64,000 bases of DNA. Origin: Ptychodera flava. Its lineage: Eukaryota; Hemichordata; Enteropneusta; Ptychoderidae. Every line of letters begins with the position of its first letter. Position 1 is the stretch's first letter. The position numbers and the translations under genes are program-made. The stretch spans positions 46,354,137 to 46,418,136 of the forward strand of contig NC_091928.1 of NCBI RefSeq assembly GCF_041260155.1, written 5' to 3'. Below the pieces are notes generated by a model. The model was not told the origin of the DNA, made no database searches, and was given only the letters and a program-made list of their open reading frames with translations. Positions 11,471-22,019 of this stretch are shown here, piece by piece.

Positions 11471-12410
11471 GCTAAAAAACTTTACAGATGAAAAAATTAC
11501 CTAATTATTTCACTAATGGCCGATATTTTGAACCGTTTAAACCCCCCCCCCCCCATGCACACATTAATCAGTTCCTACCGGCCAGGTGGTTTTATTGCTA
11601 TATCTGAACACTCTACCAGTGGAAGCCTACTGTGAAACACCATGATCCTTGGCAATGGCTTGTTTGCCGCAACTTCCAGTAACTTTGGTCCTGTAGAAAA
11701 ATTTGAAAGAACTTTACGGAAAATAGATACTCTTGACTTTACTTTGACAGAGCGGTTCTATTTGTGGGTTCTCCGTTAGGTGACGGGCTGCCGTCGAACG
11801 ATTGGAAACGCCGTGTATACAAACTTATTGCGTAATAGCATTTAGATCAATTTCATCGGTCACTCAGCTGCAGCTAGCTGGCTTTCACTAGCATTGTAAC
11901 ATAGGTCCAAACACAGCAAAATCGGACAAAGCATTGTTAGCGTTCATAAAATTGCCCACATGGTGCATGTTACATCACCCTTGCTTCACCGCTTTTTCAT
12001 AGTGTTACAGGACATCGGATTCCAACATATAAGTTACCCTAAAGTAACACAAAGTCGCAAAAACTGATATCAAAGAAAGGCCTTCCGCCCACTTTGTAAT
12101 AGGTCAAATAAAAGAGTATGTGTGTTAAGGTAACACGTTTCCGAAACATAGGGGTGGTAGGTCAGAGGAAATTGATTTCATTTTTCTTGTTGTCGGCTGA
12201 GATCGATAAAGTATGGTAAAATTAAGAGAATTTACTTATGCATGTATGCAAATGCGAAAAAAATGTCCTGCAGATTCGCCAGGATTTTTAAGGGTTAGTT
12301 GGTTACCGAAACACGCATAATTTTTTTAATTTGGCCTAATGGAAGACTGCAACTTATAGGGATAGTAGTTGCAACTTTTTGTGATTTTTTGTTTGGTTTC
12401 TTTTTTGTTT
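11471..12410. other. No gene seen
   Basis: About 940 bases of AT-rich sequence with a 13-base C run near 11542. No supported reading frame, RNA gene or repeat structure is visible. Confidence 0.6.
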
Positions 12411-12749
12411 TTAAAGGGACGAAGTCGGCCATTTTTCATGAATTTTGTTTGATACGAGATACTACTTATATTGTTTGACATGTTGAAAGAAACTAAATGA
12501 ATGGGTGACCATGCATATATTCGACCCCGGTTTTGGACACGATACATCAAACATTTGCGAAAATGAATAAATGGTCATGACCATTTATTCATTTTCGCGA
12601 TTGTTTCATTAAATTTGTCTAAAATCGGGGTCGAATATATGCATGGTCACCCATTCAGTCAGTATCTTTCAACATCTCAAACAATATAGGCTAAGTACTA
12701 TCTCGTATCAAACAAAATTCATGAAAAGCGGCCGACTTTGTCCCTTTAA
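12411..12749. mobile_element. Palindromic hairpin element (MITE-like) with TTAA ends
   Basis: The left arm starts TTAAAGGGACGAAGTCGGCC and the right arm ends GGCCGACTTTGTCCCTTTAA. The arms are complementary over most of their length, to a centre near 12577 (ATGGTCATGACCAT). The whole is a 339-bp fold-back structure with no coding capacity. TTAA at each end could be the target duplication used by piggyBac-type elements, but the terminal bases do not fit piggyBac clearly. Confidence 0.75.
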
Positions 12750-13096
12750 TATTACCTACAGTTTCGATTTCTACTTGGCAAAGGATATTGAGACACGGAG
12801 TATTGAGCTTATCAAGTCAGCCTGGACATGTGTACCAAGCATTGTTATTCTTGACATGCGAATTCTGGTCCGGACCGTAGAATTCAAACCAAAGATTATT
12901 TGCACGTATAAAAGACATTGTGTTGACAAGCCAGTAGTTTGCTTTTCAATATGGTATGTGGAGAAGAACAAGAAACTATAGATGACAGTAAAGGCAAAAA
13001 TATCTTTAAAAGTCATCAAATGTTACGGCTACTTTTCCTTTAAATTATAGAGTAAAATTCACATCGGGGCAAAGTCCTTGATCACCCTTTGTCCTC

Positions 13097-13167
13097 GATT
13101 GAAAGATCCGTCGTTCGAGGGCGCTCTCTAGTGTAGAGAGCGTCCTCTAGCGACTGATCTTTCAATC
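13097..13167. mobile_element. Short hairpin MITE, family of the 54463 element
   Basis: GATTGAAAGATC at the left pairs with GATCTTTCAATC at the right, with a partly paired interior (GGGCGCTCTCTA / TAGAGAGCGTCC). It resembles the perfect 118-bp hairpin at 54463-54580. It lies about 50 bases upstream of exon 1 of deiodinase gene A, so it is within or next to that gene's 5' region. Confidence 0.7.
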
Positions 13168-13219
13168 TATCTTTGTTCAATTGCAACACATTTTCCTCCC
13201 TTCGTTTTCGCAGATAAAG

Positions 13220-14585
13220 ATGGCGTCGGAGTCGTTTATGGAAGACAGAGACTTGGTAATAAGCATACTAGCTCGCTTCAAGGAAGTGATGGAAGGCGAA
13301 TCCACTATCCAGAAATACGACGAAACAATGGACCCGAACAAGGCTGACCCGACAAAACTGACCGCCATGATGAATGATATTATAAACGAATGCGCGGTCA
13401 TCGCCCTAAAGGATCACGGGATTGATGCGGAGCGACTGACAGTCAGGTTGCCTAATCTTGTAAGAAAATACCATGGCAACGATAAAGAGGTGTGCATTTC
13501 CTCTTTCATGAACGAAATAAACACGTTAATGTTCATGGAACATAAGTTGAAACTCGAAAAGAAGTTCGTGTATTAAAGTGTCTGGATCAGAAGAGGGGCG
13601 ACGATATTGTAAAAACAAACAAATCGTTAACATCGTAAAGATGTAAGGATGTTATACTAATTTGTTCAAAATGGCAGACATACATAGCACTATCCGTTTG
13701 GTCTCTAATATGCCAGTTTCAACCTAAAATGCAACAGGTGTCAAAGGCTCGGTTGTAAGGAGATCGAAATAAGAGGGGTTTGTAATTGTCTCATCCTTAC
13801 ACGTTTTCATAAGATTCTTTGCTGGATCTTTCTTGTTATGCTCATTCTGTGCTGACATTTGCACGAGTTTTGGGATTTATAATAGACTGTACGGGCGCCG
13901 GTGCTTGGCGCCGTCGCGGTTGTCAAGGAAGGGGTAGCCTTGGCAACAAACATCGATTCGAGCTTACTGATTGGCCCCAGCGTTTTGAAGGCACAAATGA
14001 GATTGCATTTACCTTGTGTTACAGGTCTTGTCAATGATGTCGTTTATGGCACAACATGGATCGAGAACATGGATTGGAGATCTGAAAGTCGGCGATGATA
14101 GGCCAGATGTTGACCTTGTTGCGATGGAAACGAAGGAAATAATTCCTTTGTCTCGACTGTACATAAACACAGAACGCCCCCTGCTGATTGTATCGGGGTC
14201 AGTGTCTTGACCCCCGTTGAGAGTAAGACGCCCTTTCCCTCCTAACAGTGTTAGTTCTTCAGTGCCTTAGTTTTGCTTATTTCACTTTCTATGTGTACGC
14301 AATCAAATGAATACAATAAATTCTAGCCACCATTCACGGTTATTAGGTAGGGCAAGGACTAATCATTAAAATGTTCCTTGGAACCGCCGCTTATGTTTTT
14401 TAATTGCAGCTAGTATATACTTCCTCAATGCGTTTATTTACAGTAGTACATAATACTGAAAAACACCTTGAATACGCACAAAGACAATACTGCTATTGTT
14501 TTACTGGTAGGACATTTTTGTTTTGCATATTTTTAGTTTTTAGAGTTTCGCTAAGAATCCTTTCGACATCTGCATATACCTCGAG

Positions 14586-14642
<57 letters not shown>

Positions 14643-15631
14643 TATATATATAACTTTGAATTGCCGTGTCTTATAATAAAAAAGTCTTCCGATAAAACTG
14701 CCCCTGAGAATTAGGAAGAATTAGGATATGTAAGATAGTGAGAATTTACATTGATTTTTTTATTTGCCTGCTGAGCTCCTAAAATACGGTACATTTTAGA
14801 GAATTTGCTCAAATATTTTTGAAAATCCGTGAAAAATGTCCAGGGTAGGTCGGATTATCGGAAATGCACATATCGTTTTATGTGGCCTAATCGTTTGGGT
14901 TCTTTCATTCTGTTTATTAATTTCAGGCCATTATCGACAGTGGCTCTCTCTTCTCACTGCACCATGACTACAAAGACTTGGTTGAGTTCTTGTACATCTA
15001 CATACAGGAAGCTCACCCGCGGGATGGTTGGGCAGTTGGGGCGCACTATAGTTTGTACGACAACCCTAAAAATTTAGACGAGAGAATAGCTGCTGCCAGG
15101 TGGGTTGGAACAAAGATATCGCCGTTTTTTTTCCTCGGGCCGTTTCATCGTGGTATAAAATGATCATACAAGGAACCATTTTGATTTGTGATAGATTCTT
15201 GGCGCCAAAACCCTATGACCACTCTCAAAGTTTAATAACGAGAATATCTATAGTGCTCTGATCTTAAAACATCTACAGCCTTTGGGAATCCCTCAAAATT
15301 AAAAATGTTAATAATTATGCAACTATTGAAACAGAGTTGGGTATTTTCATTCTCTTTGTTCTATCGCAGGCGACTGATAGAAGCCGGTTCGAAATTTCAA
15401 ACCTTTACGACCGACACTGAAGATTTAAGTAAAGTCAGAATGGTCGTGGACACGATGGAAAACGTCTTCGCTGAAACCTACGCCGGGCAGCCTGAACGGA
15501 TTTGCGTCATCGAGGACGGCAAAATGGCGTACATCGGTGAAATTATACTACAACAGCTTGCTGATCCATACAAGTTAATCACCGATCATGTGAGAGAGTG
15601 GCTGGAAAGTCGGTTTCCCGCCAAAAAGTAG
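13220..15631 (+). CDS. dio: Iodothyronine-deiodinase-like selenoprotein, gene A
   Basis: Four coding exons: 13220-13489, 14025-14222, 14927-15099 and 15370-15631, with GT-AG introns of phases 0, 0 and 2. Splicing gives a 300-residue protein. Deiodinases remove iodine from thyroid-hormone-type compounds using selenocysteine in a thioredoxin-like fold. The TGA at 14208-14210 lies in VSGSVS-U-PPLR and aligns with the vertebrate GSCTUPPF site, giving Sec at residue 152. Exon 3 encodes the family signature EAHPRDGW (vertebrate EAHPSDGW). Exon 4 carries VVDTMENVFAETYAGQPERICVIEDGKMAYIG, the usual C-terminal block. A SECIS-like hairpin follows 608 bases after the stop. The first 90 residues form an acidic helical region without the N-terminal membrane anchor of vertebrate deiodinases. 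A cag directly upstream (13209-13213) looks like a splice acceptor, so an upstream exon is possible. The exon 1 donor (gtgtgc) is weaker than in the other copies. Confidence 0.9.
14208..14210 (+). other. dio: Selenocysteine codon (TGA) of deiodinase gene A
   Basis: The in-frame TGA is followed by CCC CCG TTG AGA and then a gtaaga donor, so the exon continues past it. The context S-U-P-P is the deiodinase active site. Recoding needs the downstream SECIS at 16239. Confidence 0.88.
14588..14654. repeat. (TA)n microsatellite in intron 2 of gene A
   Basis: About 25 TA units followed by a short imperfect continuation. Confidence 0.95.
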
Positions 15632-16238
15632 ATGTTTACGCGAACGACAGGGAGGTTAAAAGCAATAAGACACTAACTCTGCAAGCAACCTTCTTTGACC
15701 TAAAATTGAAAATAGTGAACAGTAGAATTTACGCAGCCAAAATTTCAAGGAATTTACCGATTCTTACACACCTGGAAGAGCTTTGTTCTCTGTCTGTGGT
15801 AATTTTTCCATGATTTCTTTTTATCAGCACATCATGAGACAGATGCCTCAAGAATATCTCCCAGCACACCAATCTGTGTAGAATAGCATGAAATGCTGAA
15901 TAGAGCTAGAGACGCCTCAATTGTGTTTGCCATAATCGCTGACAAATCATGAGGCCTTCTAAGTTTGTTTGCTTCCATCATTAGTTAAATAACCCCCAAA
16001 TAAGATTTATTTCCAATTCAGACAAGACCGCAAAACTCTCAGAACTAAGCATGACAGAATATATTGTATTTTTTATGAGAAATTTGAAAAAAAAATATAA
16101 AGTGAACAATGTGGATAATCGTGCAAATATTTTGATATACTTTGAATAATGATCGAATTTGAATAATAACTTTCACAGTAATTTGAACAATATTTTGAAG
16201 AATTTACAGGGCTTTAGGAAGTTTGTATCACGGTTGCC

Positions 16239-16277
16239 ATGACGATACACTGCAAAAGTAAACGCAATGTATCCGAG
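16239..16277 (+). promoter_or_regulatory. SECIS element of deiodinase gene A
   Basis: The quartet strands are TGAC (5') and CGAG (3'). Helix II pairs GATACA with TGTATC and, above one mismatch, TGC with GCA. The apical loop contains the required AA (AAAAGTAAA). Against the gene C and D elements, the U-A pair high in the helix is here C-G, a compensatory change that supports the structure. A possible AATAAA follows at 16388-16393. Confidence 0.8.
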
Positions 16278-16299
16278 AACGAGAACCTGGCTTTCTTTC

Positions 16300-17500
16300 T
16301 ATTGAGCTAAAAACAACAACAACAAAAACAAAAAACAAAAAAAGAACAAAACACCAAAACCAAAACCAAAAAACAAAACAAAACAAAAATAAACAAATAA
16401 TATCAGTGTTGTTGGCAGATTACCTTCATGTTGTAGTTTGAAATACAGTAATTCATGGAATACAGCGCCCTCACAAGAGTTGCTCTTTGAAGTTGCGAAG
16501 CTGAGTATATACATGTATTTAAAGCAAGTACTGTTAAATTTATCTGTTCTTGCTCACTTGAGATGTGGCGAAATTACGGCGTTGAGGATAGACTAGACGG
16601 ACAAGCCAACACCACATGACATTTTTTGATTACTAGCTATGAATTCTACTTATTCACAATTTTACGGATTTAGTACCATTAATGGTGTATGAAGGTCAAA
16701 ATTAAGTGTGCCAAAAGAGCTGAATCCACAAAGGATGATGGTGGATTCTAATTTGGATTCTATTAGAATACTTTGGAATCCAGAGGGAATCCATTGTTAA
16801 TTCTAGTGCTGGATTTCGCAGTGCTTTATGTTTATGAATTCCTCATGGATTCTACTGTATATTGTAAAAATCCATTAAATGGATTCTGCCTTAGCTCTCT
16901 GGATACGGAACATTTCACATTACAATTTAAAAAATTCACATATGAAATAGTAAAATGATGTCAATTGCGATGAAATCTGTGTGGTCCTGCCAGATGTGAC
17001 TATACAATAGACAAGTTCAAAGGTAGACTGCCGAGTTACTGAATGGCAAAGCCATGGTGTTCACGTCACGATTTACGCCACGGGCTACCACTAACGCGAC
17101 AGTGTGCTGAAGTTTATTCCTTGAGTTCCAGGTATATACCTAATTCAGTTGGGTCTGATTTGATTTTGATACGCCCAAAGACTTTGAGGGCGCTTAATTC
17201 AAGATATGAAACTTGACGTCAATGTCATGTGATCGGGAACGTGTTAATAAATAAACTACATGCATGTATGATTGCTTGGAACAGTACTTAGTGTTCAATT
17301 TCTTGACATTGCATTCTTAAATACATTGTTAATAAATTTCCACCGTTATCAAAATACACTACATCACTGAAAATACACGAATGAGAAGGCGTACAGTGAC
17401 TTCAAGCAGTCATGGTTTGTCGTTTAAATATAGTGATACAGAATCCGGGCCGGGTACAAAGTATACGATACTCCCAAGAGAGTTAAACTTCAATGTAGGT
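16300..17500. other. No gene seen downstream of gene A
   Basis: A-rich low-complexity sequence (16305-16405) is followed by AT-rich sequence. Around 16725-16890 the words GGATTC/GAATCC recur many times without a clear period. No coding or RNA gene is supported. Confidence 0.5.
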
Positions 17501-17502
17501 CA

Positions 17503-17504
<2 letters not shown>

Positions 17505-17533
<29 letters not shown>

Positions 17534-17554
17534 CTCTCTTGAAGACAAGCCCGT

Positions 17555-17634
<80 letters not shown>
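17505..17634. repeat. (TTA)n and (TA)n microsatellites
   Basis: A TTA run (17505-17533) is followed, after 25 bases, by about 37 TA units (17560-17634). Confidence 0.97.
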
Positions 17635-17639
<5 letters not shown>

Positions 17640-17848
17640 CATACACAGATGTATACAGATATCCTCTTGGGAAATTTCAGTTGTCGATGTGAAAAGCAGA
17701 GCGTTATAAATTACTTCAAGAACAAAATAATAATATCTGTTATTTAAGAATCATGCGTCCTGCAATCTTTGGACAGAACTAAATGGATTCTTAGCTCTAA
17801 ACTCTCATTTATAAATATAAATACACTACATGTAATCCTTGTAGCTAT

Positions 17849-17851
17849 CTA

Positions 17852-17927
<76 letters not shown>

Positions 17928-17952
17928 GATCGATCGATCGATCGATCGATCG

Positions 17953-18023
<71 letters not shown>

Positions 18024-18105
18024 AATCTATCTATCGATCTATCTATCTATCGATCTATCTATCTATCTATCGTTCTATCATTCTATCGATCTGCCTGCCT
18101 GCCTA
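17849..18105. repeat. (ATCT)n array with an (ATCG)n core
   Basis: ATCT tetramers run for about 240 bases, with a block of ATCG tetramers (about 17925-17954) and scattered variants at the right. The same type of T/C-rich array marks the junction before each upstream unit (near 21910, 42905 and 43230), so it appears to be part of the duplicated segment. Confidence 0.93.
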
Positions 18106-19364
18106 TCTACACATCTACCTACATATCTACCTACATACCTACCCTTCTGTCTATCTGCTTGTCTAACTGTATGTTTTGTCTCTATCTGTTTCCCAATCCG
18201 TCTATATCTAGGCTCTCTCTTTCCTGTAATCTTTGTTGATGACCTCAATATGGATGACTCATAGCCCAGTCTTTTCGCCACATAATGTATGCTCTGGCTG
18301 TTACAGTATGCTTAGCATGTAGACTAGGTTCAAGTCGGTGAGTTTTAAAAAGAAATTATTTGCAACAATTTCTCTTGTGTCTCTGCTATTTCATAGAAAC
18401 CTATTTGAAATTTGGCAGCCCAGGTCAGGCATTCCCAACAATCGAACGCGTTACCTTTGAGTCTGCCGGCGCAGTAGTGAGTCAGTTTATTCCAGATGAA
18501 ACTCCCCTGTTTCTCGTACAAATCACTAATTATATTCAGTGATTTCACCCCACTCACAGGTTTCATATGAAAACAGAACACAAGTCATCGCGTTCACCCT
18601 ACTCGGACGTTTCATATGAAAACAGAACACAAGTCATCGCGTTCACCCTACTCGCCCGTTCACAAATCACAGACTTTGTACTTAGGACACAGTATGGCAC
18701 AAATGCATAGAAGTGGCGGTTGCATGACAGTCCCTCGTGATAAAACTGTGTATTAGTCACAGGGCACCTGTAAAACCTACGTTATTCCAGGTACCTCAAT
18801 AACATTTTTTTGCATTCAAAAATTTGTAATGATAACCTTTAAACTATTCAACTTTAACAGTTTTACTATTTAAGGTACAAGTACACGATTTATTAGTGTG
18901 TGTGTGAAAACCACCGTTATTCCAGCCAGGTACCTCGGTAACATTTTTTTTGCATTCAAAAGGTTGTAATGATAACCTTTAAACTGTTAAAACGAGACAG
19001 TTTAATTATTAAAGGTACAAGTACACGATTCATTAGTTGGTGTGAGTCGCGTATTGGATTCTCGTATCACCTGTCTGGATCAGATCATTAGACTACCAAA
19101 CCATGATGTACATCATCATGTACATCAAGGTTACAAGTTCCATAATGACAAACTCGATATGACAAACACAAACAGCATACCACAGATAGACAACAAACAA
19201 GTACCGGTACACAAAACAAAGTCAAATCCGTAAAAGAAAAATATATAATGACCTTCGGTAAAGACAATCGAGAAGTAGTGTCAGGTGTTTTGAAACTTGT
19301 AAACACATTCTGCCCCACATGAGGCACCCACCAAATATCAATCTGAAAGTCAAAATATGAAGTG

Positions 19365-19402
19365 GTCTTAATCATAGACCCTCGAGGGTCTATGTCTTAA
19401 TC
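19365..19402. mobile_element. 20-bp palindrome flanked by a 9-bp direct repeat
   Basis: The insert ATAGACCCTCGAGGGTCTAT (19374-19393) is a perfect palindrome flanked on both sides by GTCTTAATC. The matching positions in units C (near 24580) and D (near 45845) have a single GTCTTAA and no insert, so this is an insertion. Its ATAGACCC ends match those of the hairpin at 24283-24473. Confidence 0.75.
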
Positions 19403-19934
19403 TACAGAAAATGTCACTGATGCCATGAGTGATCACTTATTTGTCATTTACATGGCACCTGCCAAGATACATCATACTTCTCTATTAGTTCACGATGCCT
19501 GCCAAAAAGAGCGTTTGAATGTAGAATCTGAGACAATCCCTTTTCTTGACTATCCCCGATTTACAAGCCTACAAGAGATGTGTCTCTCCACAAAATACCC
19601 ATATGAATTACATGCCCTGGCATAACGAATAAGCTTGGAAATGTACACCGCACAGGAGGGTGGAATATTGCTGTCAAGGTGCGGATTTACTCGCGTTTAA
19701 ATTCTGAAGATTAATTTAGTTGCTTAAAGCTTCTACTGGCCTTTCTTACGCTTGTTATTTTTCCAGGGTCTTCTTGTACAATTGCTGAATGCTGTCTTCA
19801 AGAACGCCCACAATGCTGCGACTTGATAATTTGTACACCTGCAATGGAGTGTATATGTTACAAACAAGCAAACAACTGATGAACAATCCAAGCAGGGTCG
19901 TTTTGCTTTTAATAACACTTTTGCCGATTTACAG

Positions 19935-20198
19935 ATGGCGTCGTTTATGGAAGACAGAGACTTGGTAATGAGCATACTAGCTCGCTTCAAGGAATTGATG
20001 GAAGACGAATCCACTGAGCAGAAATGCGACCAAAGAATGGACCCGAACAAGGCTGATCCGACAAAACTGATCGCCATTGGGAATGGTATCACGGAGGAAT
20101 GCGCCCTCATCGCACTAAGGGATCATGGTGTCGATGCGGAGCAACTTACGGCCATGCTGCCCTCTCTGGTGATAAGACATTACGGTAATGATAAAGAG
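19935..20198 (+). pseudogene. Deiodinase-like copy B, exon 1 only
   Basis: An 88-codon exon homologous to exon 1 of A, C and D (MASFMEDRDLVMSILARF...GNDKE), with cag immediately before the ATG and a gtgagg donor after GAG. Downstream intron 1 is recognisable to about 21467, including the block that lies just before exon 2 in gene D (GCTTATGGCAGTCAGCAGGG, here CTTATGGCAGTAAGCAGGG). The sequence then becomes a broken LINE. Exons 2-4 and the SECIS are absent. It is either a gene remnant or a possible alternative first exon for gene C. The exon itself is open and its splice sites are intact. Confidence 0.8.
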
Positions 20199-20199
20199 G

Positions 20200-20907
20200 T
20201 GAGGTTTGGTGCAGTTTAAGAACATTATAGATCTCCTAGTGTCATAATCCTCAAATAAGCGCAAAAAGAAATGTTTCACGTTCTCTCAAATGGGTATACA
20301 GTCACATGTAATCTAAATATGCCGATATATGGTCAAAGGGGCGATCCTTGGTATTTAAATGCCCATGTGAGGGCGCTGTTTTTAAAAAGCGGCCACCCGC
20401 TTTAAATCTGTGATTGTTAGATTTTCTCTTTCCATGGTAATGAGGCAAAATTGGAACAGGTATACCGTGAAACAGGAAGTCACGGGACCGTGGGCGCATA
20501 TTATAGGGATTACGCTCAAAGTGTTTTGGTGGTATTTTTTCCTCGCTGAAAAATCTACGCACCGCAAAAAGTAAATAATGACCCATTTTCAGTTTGCATA
20601 TCACGTCAATCACGCAGATTCAAACTAAAGATCAAAACGTTATACCGGCGAATATTTTATCCTTTTCTGGTTTCAGACGTAATTTCAAATATCATTTCGT
20701 CAGAAACCAAGTATGTTGTTCTCAAAATACTTAAATACATATCCCTCAATTTATCGACGACGTCCTGAGCGTACCGAGTACGTTTGAATGTCTCACCATT
20801 ATGACAACTGTCGTAGGTTCTCGCGCTTTTATACGGGAATAAAGTTTAATTCAGACGTATAACAGACGGGAACTGTAAACAAAGATTTTCGTCATATGTA
20901 TGTATTG

Positions 20908-20951
<44 letters not shown>

Positions 20952-21040
20952 GGGACATTAACACATAACTGACATCACACGCGGACATCAAAAGCATGGT
21001 GAACACAGTTCACATGCGTAATGACAGATAGGACTAGTAA
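20200..21040. other. Intron-like flank of copy B, no gene seen
   Basis: Sequence after the B exon 1 donor. The first 60 bases match the other intron 1 copies (about 20261, CAAATAAGCGCAAAAAGAAA). A GA microsatellite lies at 20909-20951. No coding sequence is supported. Confidence 0.6.
20909..20951. repeat. (GA)n microsatellite
   Basis: A GA run with one interruption. Confidence 0.95.
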
Positions 21041-21255
21041 AATGAATACAGACCCGTTTTAATCTTAGATTTATAGTCAAGACTGGAAAATACACACAGA
21101 CTCGTTTCACTTCAGAGTCACAACTTACAAGATATACATACGCTCGTTTTCGATTTAGGCAGGCTTGATAATATTACATATATACTCATTTTACATGAAG
21201 AATCAAAACTGCTAAGATATACCGGTATACTCATTTTCGATTTAGTCAGATGGTT
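21040..21255. repeat. Degenerate minisatellite with a CTCGTTTTCGATTTAG core
   Basis: About four units of roughly 55 bases sharing ACTCGTTTTCGATTTAG-like words. Similar cores occur in the opposite orientation near 27730-28000 (AAATCGAAAAACGAG) and in a 40-bp array at 57827-58110. Confidence 0.6.
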
Positions 21256-21466
21256 AGAGTTGGGGTTGGTTCTTGGGGTCTCGTACGCTAGATCTGACAA
21301 TGTAGTAGTAGTAGTACGTGCCTATACAAGGTAGGTGTACTCGAATAGAAAGGTCAACGCCACTTTTGGATTTAAAATCGGTTGTTTTCGGAGGGCAAAC
21401 CTTCCCCTACGAATATGATGCAGAGACCCAAGCAGTATATCTTATGGCAGTAAGCAGGGCTGAGAA

Positions 21467-21900
21467 TTGGGAGAATCATTGTATCAAAAAGTTTGAAGTG
21501 ACTCTCATACGGTAGGAACTCTAATTTCCACCTGGTAATTGACAGCAGGTCAAGTGCGTTGCCAGCTTGACAAGGAAGAGTGTACACAGCTTTGGACCAG
21601 ACATTTCTAAATATTTATAATACGAGACGATAGTAATTGGACTGCTGCCAAAATGCCAGGTTTCATGACGAGCTCTATGGCCACCTTTACGAACAATAAC
21701 AATTTTCGTCTTCTCCAAGTTCACTTTCATTTAACACAAAGACAATGCAAGATATCAATGAGGTTTTGCAGATTTCTAATAGAGTCGGCAAAAATGACAA
21801 TGTCATCAGCGTACAGCAAGGCAAATAGATCATATATGTACCGTGGATGTCCTGTGTGAGTTGAATTCCCATAATCCCAAGACGATGCATAATAATGGAC
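21467..21900 (-). mobile_element. LINE reverse-transcriptase fragment at the B breakpoint
   Basis: On the minus strand it encodes LLYADDIVIFADSI (catalytic YADD near 21797), then KVNLEKTKIVIVRKGGHRARHE, SSPITIVSYYKYLEM and KLFDTMILPIL. These align with the RT and thumb of the LINE at 8.5-11.5 kb, with several frame changes. Both its 5' part and its 3' end are missing. Its left edge is joined directly to intron 1 of copy B, so a deletion probably removed the LINE 3' half together with B exons 2-4. Confidence 0.85.
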
Positions 21901-22019
21901 CTCTATGGATCTCCCTCCCTCCCTCCCCTCCCCCCTCTCTCTCTCTTTGTATGCCTATCTTTCTATGTGTCTGTGTGTCTCTCTATCTGTCTCCGTCTCC
22001 GTCTCTCTCTGTTTCTCTC

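Larger units (their letters stand above)
18230..21467 (+). repeat. Segmental duplicate unit B (upstream region, exon 1, part of intron 1)
   Basis: Shared landmarks in order with units C and D: CAGTCCCTCGTGATAAAAC (18730, 22188, 43512), TATGACAAACACAAACAG (19157, 23181, 45653), GCCATGAGTGATCA (19422, 24616, 45880) and exon 1. Within B a block of about 135 bp is tandemly doubled (18770-18900 and 18905-19040), and a 50-bp stretch is doubled near 18555-18655. The unit ends where intron 1 runs into a LINE. Confidence 0.85.

Noticed and set aside
14208-14210. TGA in exon 2 as a true stop making all copies pseudogenes
   Set aside because: All three copies have TGA at the same active-site codon, the reading continues to intact splice donors, downstream exons are conserved in phase, and SECIS-like hairpins follow.
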